Assembly (NCBI RefSeq): GCF_947260015.1
Contig: NZ_CAMYOM010000012.1
Coordinates: forward strand, 1-64,000
Length of the DNA: 64,000 nucleotides
Direction of reading: 5' to 3'
From: an uncultured Eudoraea sp.
GTDB lineage: Bacteria > Bacteroidota > Bacteroidia > Flavobacteriales > Flavobacteriaceae
Shown: piece after piece, positions 52,488 to 62,566 of the stretch
How the letters are laid out: each line of letters starts with the position of its first letter
How positions within the stretch are numbered: position 1 is the first letter of the stretch
Position numbers and translations under genes: made by a program
Notes under the pieces: generated by a model
What the model was told of the DNA's origin: nothing
Database searches by the model: none
What the model saw: only the letters and a program-made list of their open reading frames with translations

Positions 52488-52940
52488 ATGAAATATACAA
52501 CTGAAATAGTCATCGATCTTTCCCGTGACGAGGTTCATAAAAAATTGGATAATCCTGAGAATATGAAACATTGGCAGGAAGGGCTCTTAGGCTATAAACA
52601 ATTGTCCGGAGAGCCCACAAAAAAAGGTGCAAAAATGGAATTGTATTATAAAATGGGAAAACGAGAGATGACGCTGGTTGAGACCATTGTAAAGAATAAT
52701 TTTCCTGATGAATTCCATGCTACTTATGATGCGAAAGGTGTTCATAATATCCAAAAGAACTATTTTGAAGTTATTGATGACCATACTACCAAATGGGTTT
52801 CGGAGTCAGAATTTCAATTTTCGGGGTTTATGATGAAATTAATGGGATTTATAATGCCCGGGGCATTTAAAAAACAGTCCGCTAAATCTTTAAGTGATTT
52901 TAAGGCATTTGCTGAGAAAGGTATCTCTGTAGCCAAATAA
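52488..52940 (+). CDS. SRPBCC-family protein
   Basis: 150 aa START/Bet v1-like fold: N-terminal strand YTTEIVIDLSRDEVHKKLDNPENMKHWQEGL, then the curved sheet and a final helix FKKQSAKSLSDFKAFAEKG. Such proteins bind lipids or hydrophobic ligands. No catalytic residues. The next small gene is 11 bp downstream and may be cotranscribed. Confidence 0.85.
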   Translation: MKYTTEIVIDLSRDEVHKKLDNPENMKHWQEGLLGYKQLSGEPTKKGAKMELYYKMGKREMTLVETIVKNNFPDEFHATYDAKGVHNIQKNYFEVIDDHTTKWVSESEFQFSGFMMKLMGFIMPGAFKKQSAKSLSDFKAFAEKGISVAK

Positions 52941-52951
52941 AAAGAATATCT

Positions 52952-53200
52952 GTGAGTAGAAAAATTAAATTAATCTGGGATTTCAGAGGACCTGAAGCAA
53001 AAGAAGTTGCCATGCATCACGAAAAGCATTTGAAAGATTATATCGAGGCTGAAAATTTGAGCCCGAATATTACCGGCAATGCAGATTTAAGTTCTATGCA
53101 CAGCATTGCGTATATGGTGGTCGAAGAAGTTAATATGGCGGGTGTACGTGACGCCCTTATACCGCATAGAGGGGAAGTTTATTCAGAACAACACAACTAA
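52952..53200 (+). CDS. Small conserved hypothetical protein
   Basis: 82 aa, GTG start (no ATG upstream in frame before a stop). The sequence KIKLIWDFRGPEAKEVAMHHEKHLKDYI is rich in His and Lys and looks like a small ferredoxin-like alpha/beta fold. Codon use and position between two plus-strand genes suggest it is real. It ends 4 bp before the serine hydrolase gene. Function unknown. Confidence 0.65.
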   Translation: MSRKIKLIWDFRGPEAKEVAMHHEKHLKDYIEAENLSPNITGNADLSSMHSIAYMVVEEVNMAGVRDALIPHRGEVYSEQHN

Positions 53201-53204
53201 CGAA

Positions 53205-54277
53205 ATGTACCGTGAATTGAGAGCTTTAAAACTAACTATTCTCGTACTATTCTTATTATCACTGGCATGTAATTCCAAGAGTAAAGAAAATAACCCAATG
53301 GCATTTGTTTTGGCCTCTCAAAACACATCCATCCGAAAAGTTATTGATAGTGCTGATCAATATGAAGTCCAAATACTTTATACCCAAATAGATCGAAGTA
53401 GTGATAGTATTATCCTGACTGATCATGAATTTCAGTTGGATGATATGAAATACTTCTATCCGGCCAGTACCGTTAAATTGCCAATTGCAGTTCTGGCCCT
53501 GGAGAAATTAAATTTTACAGATTCTTTAAATAGAGATACGCGTTACTACGTTGAAGGGGATTCAGTTGAAAACACCTTTGCAGAGGACATCTCCAAAATT
53601 ATGGCTGTTAGTGATAATCATGCCAACAACAGATTATTTGAATTCCAAGGACAGGATGATATTAATTTACGGCTTAGAAACAAGGGAGTATTTCCTGTGA
53701 GAATTTCACACAGACTAGGTGTACATTCCGATGATGTAACCACAAAGCCTCTTATTTATTATATAAACGACAGCACTACCGGAACATCTGCGTCTATAAT
53801 AAACACAGAACCTATATCACTTAGTTTAATCCGCTTAGTTCACAGCACGGAGTATTGAAAAGACTAATATTCCCGGAATTATTCAAGATAAATGAAAGGT
53901 TTAACCTTAGTGAGGATCAAAGAGAATTTCTGTTAAATGCTATGCAAACGCTCCCCAAAGAAGCTGGTTATGACCCTCAGGAATATTATGATGGCTACTG
54001 TAAATTTTTTATTTACGGGGATACACGAGACGCAATTCCCCAACACATTAACATCTATAACAAAGTTGGTTTTGCCTATGGCACTTTAACTGATTGCGCT
54101 TATATTGTCGATGAGAAGAATCATATAGAATTTATGCTTACAGCGACCATCTTAGTCAATAAAGATGGCATTTTTAATAACGATAATTACGAGTACGAGG
54201 AAATAGGCATCCCATTTTTGGCCGCGCTTGGCAGGGAATTTTACAACTATGCGCTTGAAACAAAAAAAGCACCGTAA
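53205..54277 (+). pseudogene. Class A beta-lactamase-like serine hydrolase, frameshifted
   Basis: The 5' ORF (53205-53858, lipoprotein signal with Cys22) holds S88-T-V-K91 and the S136-D137-N138 motif; the 3' ORF (53855-54277) holds K70-V-G72, the third motif of class A-like serine hydrolases. They overlap by TTGA, and the second has only a TTG start. Adding one T in the TATTG at about 53853-53857 (restoring a T run) fuses them without a gap as ...HSTEY-LKRLIFPEL. Thus one gene lost one base. A sequencing error or a slippery frameshift is the alternative. The Ser/Lys/Asn set suggests a cell-envelope hydrolase. Confidence 0.8.
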
Positions 54278-54287
54278 AAACGGTGCT
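54268..54287. terminator. Hairpin terminator between convergent genes
   Basis: AGCACCGT (54268-54275) and ACGGTGCT (54280-54287) form a perfect 8-bp stem around an A-rich loop, with A and T tracts on either side. It overlaps the stop codon of the hydrolase remnant and precedes the end of the fasciclin gene. Confidence 0.85.
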
Positions 54288-54310
54288 CTTAACTTTAAAA
54301 AAGTATAATA

Positions 54311-54829
54311 TTAGGGCATAACAACATCTTCAATGATATGGATGACCCCATTTGAAGCCATAACATCAGTTTTGGTGACTTTGCTGTAATTTCCGCTCTG
54401 ATCCATTAGATAGATCCCGTCGTCTTTAGAAACTGCCGTAAGCATTTCCCCGTTAAGGGTTTTTAATTCGGCTTTCCCGTTTCCTGCTTCTAATGCTGCA
54501 ACAACTGCCGCGGCGTCAACTTTTCCTGCTACTACATGATACGTTAAAATAGCAGCTAATTGTTCTTTGTTTTCAGGAGCTAGAAGTGAATTCATAGTAT
54601 TTGAATCAATTTTGGCAAAACCTGCGTTTACAGGGGCAAATACAGTAAAGGGACCATCTCCCTGAAGAGCAGTTACAAGGTCTGCAGCTTTTAAAGCACT
54701 TACCAGGGTTGAAAAATCATCTACAGAAACGGCGATATCTACTATGTCCATAGAATTGTCTTGTGCGGAGGTAGTTTGAGCAGAAAATAGTAGAGCTACC
54801 ATTGAGAGAATTAAATAAATTTTTTTCAT
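54311..54829 (-). CDS. Fasciclin-domain secreted protein
   Basis: 172 aa. Signal peptide (residues about 1-22, ending TTSAQ) followed by one fasciclin (FAS1) domain with FTVFAPVNAGFAKI and LTYHVVAGKV and the ending ASNGVIHIIEDVVMP. These small secreted proteins serve adhesion. The divergent ECF sigma and anti-sigma genes lie across a 119-bp spacer, a frequent pairing in Bacteroidota, so it may be a target of that sigma factor. Confidence 0.93.
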   Translation of the reverse strand: MKKIYLILSMVALLFSAQTTSAQDNSMDIVDIAVSVDDFSTLVSALKAADLVTALQGDGPFTVFAPVNAGFAKIDSNTMNSLLAPENKEQLAAILTYHVVAGKVDAAAVVAALEAGNGKAELKTLNGEMLTAVSKDDGIYLMDQSGNYSKVTKTDVMASNGVIHIIEDVVMP

Positions 54830-54948
54830 GATTTGTTTAAAGATTAATTATTAGTAATTATTTATGTGCATTATGCATTATTAGATACGCATTGATGAGG
54901 GCCGTGGATGAGCAAAGTGATTTTTTATCATATCTTTAACACAAGTTT

Positions 54949-55515
54949 ATGGCAGCAGACCCAAAAGACATCGAATCCATCAATCTACTTCTCCAGGGAG
55001 ATAAGAATGCCTTATATCTCCTATATGACAAGTACTCAGGAGCACTTTATGGGGTAATACTAAGAATGTGTAGAGAAGAAGATTTAGCCAAAGACCTTCT
55101 TCAGGAAAGTTTTATAAAAATTTGGAAAAATATAGGCTCGTATGATGCTGAGAAAGGCAAATTCTATACATGGGCCTATAGGATCGCTAAAAATACGACC
55201 TTAAATGCGCTTCGAAAATCTACGCCACTCATCCAATCGGAAGATTTAAGTGTATATGAAAATAAGAATGCTGATCTGGAGGTGACAGATTATACGGCTT
55301 TAAAAGGGATTTTATCGGAGTTGGAACCTCACCATCAGCAAGCAATTGATCTGGTTTATTTTAAAGGCCAAACACATCGGGAGGCCCATAAGGCAATGAA
55401 TGTTCCCCTGGGTTCTTTTAAATCATACATAAGACAAGCCCTTATGAAATTACGGGAAAGACGTTCAGAACTTACATTGCTTATATTATTAATAGAAGTT
55501 TTTGGAAATGGATAA
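54949..55515 (+). CDS. ECF sigma-70 family RNA polymerase sigma factor
   Basis: 188 aa. Region 2 (about 20-90) with YDKYSGALYGVILRMCREEDLAKDLLQESFIKIWKNI; region 4 (about 120-175) with HREAHKAMNVPLGSFKSYIRQALMKLRE. It is followed by the anti-sigma gene with an 8-bp overlap, which suggests coupled translation, and divergent from the fasciclin gene. Confidence 0.95.
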   Translation: MAADPKDIESINLLLQGDKNALYLLYDKYSGALYGVILRMCREEDLAKDLLQESFIKIWKNIGSYDAEKGKFYTWAYRIAKNTTLNALRKSTPLIQSEDLSVYENKNADLEVTDYTALKGILSELEPHHQQAIDLVYFKGQTHREAHKAMNVPLGSFKSYIRQALMKLRERRSELTLLILLIEVFGNG

Positions 55516-56299
55516 GAAAAAGATTTTAGAAGACGGGCTATTAGCGCAGTATCTTTTAGGAGAACTTTCAGATGATAAGGAAATACTAATTCAAAAGGGA
55601 CTAAAAGAAGATGCTGATTTAAGAAGTATATTTGAAGGACTTGAAGAAGAATTTCAAAATATAGCTTTTGAAAATGCTATTCAACCACCTGATAGCGTAA
55701 AAATAGCATTAAGTGATGCTTTGGAGACCAATGGTGAAACCTCAAAAGTCAGGGACATTACTGTTCTTAAAAAAAGTGATACATTCAATTATGGCCGACT
55801 TGCTGTAGCGGCCAGTCTTGCTGCAATTTTTGCATTAAGTTCCTTTTGGTTTTACAACAGATGGCAGGCTTCAGAAGATAACTTAAAAGCACTGCAGGAA
55901 CAGACTTTTGCCTTGCAGGATCGTTTGTCAAATTTGGAACAAACATTTGAAGTTACCAGTCAGCGCTATCAGTCCATAAACAACCGTAATGTAATTCCTT
56001 TGTTACTTAAGGGCAATAGGATATTTCCTGAATCAAGGGCAGTGGCATACGTAAATCATACTACAAAAAGTGTTCTAGTAAATTCACAGGGACTTCCGCC
56101 TTTGGAGAAAGATAAAACATATCAAATGTGGGCCGATGTTGATGGCATAATGATAAATATGGGTCTGTTACCGGCGGATACAGATTTGATCCCTTTAAAA
56201 TATATAGACAAGGCCGAATCTTTTAATATCACCATTGAACCAGCCGGTGGTAATGACCATCCTACGGTTGAAAACCTGATCTCTAATGTCTTGCTTTAA
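55508..56299 (+). CDS. Membrane anti-sigma factor (RskA-like)
   Basis: 263 aa from the ATG at 55508; a TTG two codons earlier (55502) is less likely. N-terminal cytosolic sigma-binding part with LLAQYLLGELSDDKEILIQ (zinc-free), one membrane segment (about 97-117, AVAASLAAIFALSSFWF), a coiled coil, and an RskA-type periplasmic domain (PPLEKDKTYQMWADVDG). It holds the ECF sigma at the membrane until stress. Confidence 0.92.
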   Translation: MDKKKILEDGLLAQYLLGELSDDKEILIQKGLKEDADLRSIFEGLEEEFQNIAFENAIQPPDSVKIALSDALETNGETSKVRDITVLKKSDTFNYGRLAVAASLAAIFALSSFWFYNRWQASEDNLKALQEQTFALQDRLSNLEQTFEVTSQRYQSINNRNVIPLLLKGNRIFPESRAVAYVNHTTKSVLVNSQGLPPLEKDKTYQMWADVDGIMINMGLLPADTDLIPLKYIDKAESFNITIEPAGGNDHPTVENLISNVLL

Positions 56300-56335
56300 A
56301 ACAAACAGGATGCAGAGCAGGATTAATTTAAACAT

Positions 56336-57655
56336 TTAGTTCAAAACACTTTGTTTAACTGGTTTCCCATAAAGGTCAAAGTCTGCCGCATCTGTAATTT
56401 CAAGTTCTACGAATTCTCCAATTTTAACGTAGAAGTTCTTTGCATCAACCAAAACTTCATTATCCACATCCGGAGAATCGTATTCGGTTCTTCCAATAAA
56501 ATAATTTCCTTCCTTACGATCAATAATACAACGAAATACTTTCCCTATTTTTTCCTGATTTAACTGCCATGAAATACCGGATTGAAGCTCCATTATCTCA
56601 TTCGCCCTTTGTTGTTTCACCTCTTCCTGCACATCATCTTCCAGTTTATAAGCATGGGTGTTCTCTTCATGGCTATAAGTAAAACAGCCAAGTCGTTCAA
56701 ATCGCATTTCTGATACCCAGTTCTTTAAGGTCAGATAATCCTCCTCCGTTTCACCCGGATAGCCCACAATTAGCGTGGTTCTGATGGCCATATCCGGTAC
56801 ACTATGTCTAAAATCTTTTAAAAGCCCGGTAGTTTTGGCCTTAGTAGTTCCTCTGCGCATGCTCTTAAGGATCGGATCTGAGATGTGTTGTAAAGGTATA
56901 TCCAGGTACTTGCAGATTTTTGGTTCATCTTTCATAACCTCAAGCACATCCATAGGAAACCCTGTTGGAAAGGCATAATGAAGGCGAATCCATTCTATTC
57001 CTTCTACCCCGGCAAGTGCCTTTAGTAATTCGGCAAGGTTCCTCTTTTTATAAAGATCAAGTCCGTAATATGTTAAGTCCTGAGCAATTAGTATAAGTTC
57101 TTTGACCCCATTTGATGCCAGTTTTTGAGATTCTAAAACCAATTCCTCTATTGGCTTACTCCTGTGCTTACCGCGCATTAAAGGTATTGCACAAAAAGAA
57201 CAAGGCCTGTCACAACCTTCTGCAATCTTCAAATAGGCATAATTTTTCGGGGTTGTTGTTAAGCGTTCTCCAATTAATTCATGTTTGTAATCGGCTCCCA
57301 GGGCCTTTAACAAATTAGGCAGATCACTGGTCCCAAAATATTCATCAACATTAGGAATTTCCTTTTCCAGATCCGGCTTATAACGCTCACTCAAACATCC
57401 TGTAACAAAAACTTTATCTACCTCTCCTGATTGCTTTTTATCTACATATTCCAAAATGGTATTCACGCTTTCCTCTTTGGCATTAGCTATAAAACCACAG
57501 GTATTTATGACTACTATATTCCCTTCCTCTTCATGCACTACCTCTTTATCATTAGCTCTGAGTTGTCCCATAAGAACCTCAGAGTCGTAGACATTTTTGG
57601 AACATCCCAGGGTTACAACATTTATTCTATTTTTCTTTACCGACTTTGTTCGCAT
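56336..57655 (-). CDS. rimO: Ribosomal protein S12 methylthiotransferase RimO
   Basis: 439 aa radical SAM enzyme. N-terminal cluster cysteines in LGCSKN, NTCGF and VTGCLSERY; radical SAM motif CDRPCSFC (C-x3-C-x2-C); C-terminal TRAM domain (about 375-435). It methylthiolates Asp89 of S12. It lies close to the ftsY/rpmG/rpmB group, the order seen in other Flavobacteriaceae. Confidence 0.97.
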   Translation of the reverse strand: MRTKSVKKNRINVVTLGCSKNVYDSEVLMGQLRANDKEVVHEEEGNIVVINTCGFIANAKEESVNTILEYVDKKQSGEVDKVFVTGCLSERYKPDLEKEIPNVDEYFGTSDLPNLLKALGADYKHELIGERLTTTPKNYAYLKIAEGCDRPCSFCAIPLMRGKHRSKPIEELVLESQKLASNGVKELILIAQDLTYYGLDLYKKRNLAELLKALAGVEGIEWIRLHYAFPTGFPMDVLEVMKDEPKICKYLDIPLQHISDPILKSMRRGTTKAKTTGLLKDFRHSVPDMAIRTTLIVGYPGETEEDYLTLKNWVSEMRFERLGCFTYSHEENTHAYKLEDDVQEEVKQQRANEIMELQSGISWQLNQEKIGKVFRCIIDRKEGNYFIGRTEYDSPDVDNEVLVDAKNFYVKIGEFVELEITDAADFDLYGKPVKQSVLN

Positions 57656-57779
57656 GGGTTTTCTTTAGCCGTGCAAAAATACAATACAATAGAAGAAGAG
57701 CCACCTTTTAACAAGAATTCTTCTCATTCTGCGTTAAACCATTAATAGTAGTATTGGTCTAATTAGAAATTAAAACCAT

Positions 57780-58880
57780 ATGAAACACCAAATTCAAGGA
57801 CTATTTTTAATTATCATATTCCTGGGCTGTTCGGCATGTTCCAATAATTCAGATGATTTAAACGATGAGATAATTGAAGAAAATCCGGATGCATCCCTAT
57901 ATTTTCCAAGCACTGCTTCTGATGATTGGGCAACAGTAAGCCCTGAAGAATTAGGCTGGAATACAAACAATAAACAGCCACTGATAGATTTCCTTGAGGA
58001 AAAGGATACCAAGGCATTTCTAATTTTAAAAGATGGCAAAATTGCCATGGAAGAATACTTCGGAACTTTTAAGAAGGATAGCCTCTGGTATTGGGCATCG
58101 GCAGGTAAAACTCTAACCGCGTTCACAGTTGGTATTGCACAAGAAATGCAATTGCTGGATCTGAATGATAAAACTTCCGATTACCTGGGTGAAGGCTGGA
58201 CATCAGCACCTGCAGACAAAGAAAATTTGATCACCATATGGAATCAATTGTCCATGACAAGTGGCCTGAAGGATACTGCATTTGATTGTGTTACAGCAGC
58301 TTGCCTGGAATATGAAGCTGATGCAGGTAGCAGATGGGCCTATCACAATGGACCTTATACTTTATTAGAAAGTGTTGTAAGCGAAGCCGCAGGTACTACT
58401 TTTAGTTCTTTTTTCAATACCAATCTTAGAAATAGAATCGGTATGAATGGATTTTGGTTATCCACCAATGGTTTGAACAATGTTTATTTTAGCACAGCCC
58501 GAAGTATGGCAAGATTTGGCTTACTCAATTTAAATAATGGCGTGTGGAATGACGAAATTATATTAGGTGATTTGACTTTTATATCTGAAATGAAAAACAC
58601 CTCCCAGGAACTGAACAAGTCCTATGGATATCTTTGGTGGCTCAACGGGAAAGAGAGCTTTATGGCTCCCTCTTTACAAGTGGTATTTAATGGGTCCCTC
58701 ACACCAAACGCACCAGCCGACATGTATTCCGGACTTGGCAAAAATGATCAAAAATTATATGTTGTTCCCAGTATGGGACTGGTTATAGTTAGAATGGGGG
58801 AAAATGCAGGGGAGAGTTTATTAGGCCCCTCAAGTTTTGACAATGCCCTATGGGAGAAAATTAGCAACCTTATAGATTAA
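57780..58880 (+). CDS. Class C beta-lactamase-like serine hydrolase lipoprotein
   Basis: 366 aa. Lipoprotein signal ends at IFLGCSACS. Catalytic S-A-G-K (in YWASAGKTLTAF, about residues 105-116) and Y-H-N (in RWAYHNGPYTLL). The fold is the beta-lactamase/penicillin-binding type. Such enzymes are esterases, D-peptidases or amidases, only rarely lactamases. It stands alone between rimO and the DUF481 gene. Confidence 0.9.
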   Translation: MKHQIQGLFLIIIFLGCSACSNNSDDLNDEIIEENPDASLYFPSTASDDWATVSPEELGWNTNNKQPLIDFLEEKDTKAFLILKDGKIAMEEYFGTFKKDSLWYWASAGKTLTAFTVGIAQEMQLLDLNDKTSDYLGEGWTSAPADKENLITIWNQLSMTSGLKDTAFDCVTAACLEYEADAGSRWAYHNGPYTLLESVVSEAAGTTFSSFFNTNLRNRIGMNGFWLSTNGLNNVYFSTARSMARFGLLNLNNGVWNDEIILGDLTFISEMKNTSQELNKSYGYLWWLNGKESFMAPSLQVVFNGSLTPNAPADMYSGLGKNDQKLYVVPSMGLVIVRMGENAGESLLGPSSFDNALWEKISNLID

Positions 58881-58924
58881 GATTCATTTTTTAAGAATTA
58901 AATGACTTTTAAGTAAGTATTCTG

Positions 58925-59965
58925 TCAATGCAATACATAGCCTAGTTGGAGGTTTACACCAAAGTCTGCATTTGTGATAGACCCTTCAGGAGGGTTACTG
59001 TCATAATTGTAATAAAATGTGAATCCAACCTTAAAATTATCATTCCAAATACTGATACTTGGATTAACGTTAACATTCACTCTAGACCTTGAATCACCCG
59101 TAATGTATGGAATATAGCTGATATTGGTATTTACTTGTACTTTTGGGCTCGTAAATTTATAAACCGACCAACCCACCCGAATGAGTCCCGCAAGATCCGT
59201 TGTTGGGTCAAAATCATCAAAAGGAGTTTCATTGATACCACTTAAAGCGGCGCCTACATACAATCTATTCCAGGTGTTGTACGTAATATCTTTAACCCCT
59301 CCCAGACTTACATTATATCTTCGTTTGATACCCAATTGCAAATTCGTACTTGTACCAACTGCAACTAAAGTAGACCATCTGTTCTTGAACAGTCTTTGCC
59401 ACGAAAGATCAATTTCCGAGTTATTTGTAGTTATGCTATCTCCCTGATATGACAGGTTTACATTCCAGGTTAACTGAAAATACGTTTTCTTCTTCCTGTA
59501 ATCCAAATTACCAGATAGGGCTAGTGTAGATACATCGCTACTTTTTTGATAATTAGCGCCAAGACTTATATTTCCGCTTAATCGCATCCATAAATTCCTT
59601 TTTATCGGATATACTTCAACAATATCATCAATGTTTATTAATTTTTTTTGGCCATCCATCATAATATAAGTCGAACGACCATTCTCAGAAGCGGTGAAAG
59701 AAGAATAATAAATCACACCATTTTTCAATTTTATTTCAAATTGCTTATCTGAAATAATGGTTTTTATAAAGGGTTCTTCCAAACTTATGGTTCCCATGCC
59801 CTCCATTTTCCAGGTAACCACTGCATACTCCAACTTTTTGAAATCTCCTTTTAATATATTTCCATTCACATGAACTATTGTGTCTGTTTTTTGAGCAAGA
59901 CCTTTTATTTGTGGAAAGGTCATTAAAATTAATAATAGAACAATATGTATAGCAGTCTTATTCAA
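58925..59965 (-). CDS. DUF481-family outer-membrane beta-barrel protein
   Basis: 346 aa. Signal peptide (about residues 1-24, ending GLAQ). An N-terminal small beta domain (about 30-125: HVNGNILKGDFKKLEYAVVTW) precedes a C-terminal DUF481 barrel of alternating strands ending in ADFGVNLQLGYVLH, with a polar-terminal residue usual in Bacteroidota barrels. The start is TTG; no ATG is in frame upstream. Unknown role. Confidence 0.85.
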   Translation of the reverse strand: MNKTAIHIVLLLILMTFPQIKGLAQKTDTIVHVNGNILKGDFKKLEYAVVTWKMEGMGTISLEEPFIKTIISDKQFEIKLKNGVIYYSSFTASENGRSTYIMMDGQKKLINIDDIVEVYPIKRNLWMRLSGNISLGANYQKSSDVSTLALSGNLDYRKKKTYFQLTWNVNLSYQGDSITTNNSEIDLSWQRLFKNRWSTLVAVGTSTNLQLGIKRRYNVSLGGVKDITYNTWNRLYVGAALSGINETPFDDFDPTTDLAGLIRVGWSVYKFTSPKVQVNTNISYIPYITGDSRSRVNVNVNPSISIWNDNFKVGFTFYYNYDSNPPEGSITNADFGVNLQLGYVLH

Positions 59966-60044
59966 ATTTTACTTTTATAATATCATCTATTAAATTTTGA
60001 TAGAGTCATTAATATTTTTTTGAAAAGATAAGCATTTATAGTAG

Positions 60045-61706
60045 CTATTTATATGCTTTTGGAGGTTTTCTCAAATTTGTGGCCGTTTCAAAGGCGCGTC
60101 CCAATTTAAGTAAGTTAGGCTCCTGAAATTGTTTTGAAATAAATGTAAGGCTTATCGGCTCCCCGGTTTCCTTGTATCCCATAGGCATAGTTAATGCAGG
60201 ATATTTGGCCACTGCCGCATAGCTTGCATGGTAATTATTTATAGACAAAATGGCATCTAATTGGTGTTTATCCATAGGGGTATCAAAAAATAATCGTCCG
60301 TTTTCCTCTAATCTATTTTTAATGAGTTGCAATTCCTCCAATGAAGTTGAATCTTTAAGTATTCCATCAAAAATTGATTGCCCGTAGGGAATACGCAACA
60401 TAGAATCAGCTAAATTAAATTTAACAATCTCCTCAAGAGTGCGCATTGGAATTTCTTTTTTATTTTGTACGTTGGCGTTGAGATATTCAGGAAGATCATT
60501 TTTCATATCAATGTTGAGAAGCGTTAGAAACCCATCCATGGATACCTCCGGTTCAGTAAGCTCAAATATTATGGCGCCCAGTTTTCTAAGTCTGTTTACC
60601 GTATTCTTATAAATAGAATCAGTTTCCAGCAGATCTTTAAATACCCCTAAACGCTTCCCTTTTAAAGTCCCTGCATTGAGAACCGCATTTAGATAATCTT
60701 CGTTAGTTCCCACAGATTTTTTATCATCCTTATCCTTACCCGTCATTGCCGATAATAAAATGGCATTATCCACAACATTCCTTGTCATTGGTCCGGGAGT
60801 ATCAAGGGTACTTGAAATTGGCACAATTCCTGTTCTGCTTAAAAGCCCTATGGTTGGTTTTAAACCCACTACCGAATTTTGACTCGATGGAGAGAGAATA
60901 GATCCGGATGTTTCTGTGCCAACCGCGCCAATTGCATAATTTGCGGCCATTGAAGTACCACTTCCTGAACTGGAACCCCCTGTTTCATAAAGACCTCTCC
61001 CATAAGGGTTTAATGTTTGGCCACCTATAGCACTATACCCCAATGGACAGCCATTACATATATAATATGCCCATTCACTAAGATTAACTTTGCCTAATAT
61101 CAAAGCTTTGTTTTTCTTTAATTGTTCGACAATAAAGGCGTCTTCGGTTTCATTATCTTTCAGTGCAATTGATCCTGCTGTTGTATTCATCCCGGCAGCA
61201 CCAATATTGTCTTTAAGGAGAATAGGCATACCAAAAATAGGATGACGGTCTTCTGAAATTAAATTATCGAGTTCCCTGGCTTCTATTATTACATTTTCAT
61301 TTAACGCGATAATAGTATGTAGCGTAGTGCTGCTATCCAATTCAAAACGATAAATTCTATAGAGAAAAAACCGAACCAAATTTTCATATGTCAATCTTCC
61401 CTCTTTAATGTGCCCTTGTATTGTGGGTATATCCTTTTCAAGAATTAAGGGTTTTAATAGTTCATATTCGCTTTCCGGCATTTTAACCACTTCGTGATAC
61501 AGCGGCCGGAAACTCTCATTTTTGTCTGACACCCTGGACTGTATAAGTTTGAAACGCATTCGCGATTTTTCATGCTCCTGGTTCGCAGCCACTTCAGAGG
61601 AGTCATTATAGGACTCCCAAAGCACTACTGAGGAGTAATCAATTTCCTTAGATTCCTTACATGAAATGATTAATATAAGTCCAAAAAGATAAATTAGTTT
61701 ATTCAT
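60045..61706 (-). CDS. Amidase-signature family enzyme, lipoprotein
   Basis: 553 aa. The lipoprotein signal ends at LILIISCKES. The amidase triad is visible: Lys in PILLKDNIGAAG, cis-Ser in GGSSSGSGTSMAANY, and catalytic Ser in GTETSGSILSPSS. The N-terminal ~90 residues are unusual (YESYNDSSEVAANQEHEK region), with no domain recognised. It hydrolyses an amide or ester in the envelope; substrate unknown. Confidence 0.9.
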   Translation of the reverse strand: MNKLIYLFGLILIISCKESKEIDYSSVVLWESYNDSSEVAANQEHEKSRMRFKLIQSRVSDKNESFRPLYHEVVKMPESEYELLKPLILEKDIPTIQGHIKEGRLTYENLVRFFLYRIYRFELDSSTTLHTIIALNENVIIEARELDNLISEDRHPIFGMPILLKDNIGAAGMNTTAGSIALKDNETEDAFIVEQLKKNKALILGKVNLSEWAYYICNGCPLGYSAIGGQTLNPYGRGLYETGGSSSGSGTSMAANYAIGAVGTETSGSILSPSSQNSVVGLKPTIGLLSRTGIVPISSTLDTPGPMTRNVVDNAILLSAMTGKDKDDKKSVGTNEDYLNAVLNAGTLKGKRLGVFKDLLETDSIYKNTVNRLRKLGAIIFELTEPEVSMDGFLTLLNIDMKNDLPEYLNANVQNKKEIPMRTLEEIVKFNLADSMLRIPYGQSIFDGILKDSTSLEELQLIKNRLEENGRLFFDTPMDKHQLDAILSINNYHASYAAVAKYPALTMPMGYKETGEPISLTFISKQFQEPNLLKLGRAFETATNLRKPPKAYK

Positions 61707-61708
61707 CG

Positions 61709-62566
61709 TTAATTCTTGACCTGTTTATTTCGCCAATCGTAGATGTTTTGTTCATTCATGCGAACAAATTCATCTTTATCTTCTTTTTGTGCTAATTCCA
61801 ATGATTTTTGTGCTGAAATAATGGCACTACCGTAATCTTTCAAAGCTGCTTCAACCAAAGATTTAACTCTTTAAAAATAATACGTATCCCCTCCTAATTC
61901 AATGGCCTTATTTAGATAAGACAGGGCTTCCGGATATGATTCTTACTGCTCCTGCAGATATCGTGCCGCTTCATAATAAGTTTGAGCGGTAGGATTTTCT
62001 TCTATTTTTAGTGCAATTTCCTGTCTCATTTTTGTATCCGTATCTACTGAAATTGGTATTTTTATTAGTGTTTGTTCCCAAATCCAAAGCATATTAATGG
62101 AATTGTGGTCAATTTCATCAAAAGTAATCAGGAAATTTTCCTGGTAATTAGGAATTTCTTGTGGTTTTATCCGAATCCTGAAAGCATCATCTTCCGGATC
62201 ATAATCTTTTCTTCCATCTCCCCAATGTTCCAAATTTTTGTGAAAAACTACGTCCCAAAAATCTTTATTTGGAAATGCATAAAGGGCATATGTGCCATTG
62301 GGCAAATAATTCCCCATAATAGTCAAATCGCTATCTGATGTAAATTTGGTAGACTCATTTGCGCCAACACGCCAAATTCGCCCATAAGGGACAAGACCTC
62401 CCAGTACTTTTCTGCCCTTTGCTCCGGGTCTGGAATAAGAAATGGTGATTTTAGTAAGACCAACATCCTGTTCAACCTTCGAAAACGGACTGGCTTTAGG
62501 AGCCTCAATTTGCGCCGCAAGTACTACTGAAAAGAAAGTAAAAAGTATGAGATTTAAGACTTTCAA
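61709..62566 (-). pseudogene. DUF2911-TPR protein gene with two in-frame stops
   Basis: The intact part (61943-62566, 207 aa) is a secreted DUF2911 domain with TKITISYSRPGAKGRKVLGG and LPNGTYALYAFP. The same frame continues for 78 more codons to the TAA at 61709, reading SYPEALSYLNKAIELGGD and SLVEAALKDYGSAIISAQKS, a clear tetratricopeptide pair. It is interrupted only by TAA at 61943-61945 and 61871-61873. Related proteins carry DUF2911 plus such repeats, so this gene has lost its tail by nonsense mutation. The start is TTG and overlaps ftsY by four bases (TTGA). Confidence 0.8.

Noticed and set aside
54830-54948. Island dyad between the fasciclin and ECF sigma genes
   Set aside because: ATGA and TCAT strings occur but not with the N6 spacing; control by the ECF sigma is more plausible.
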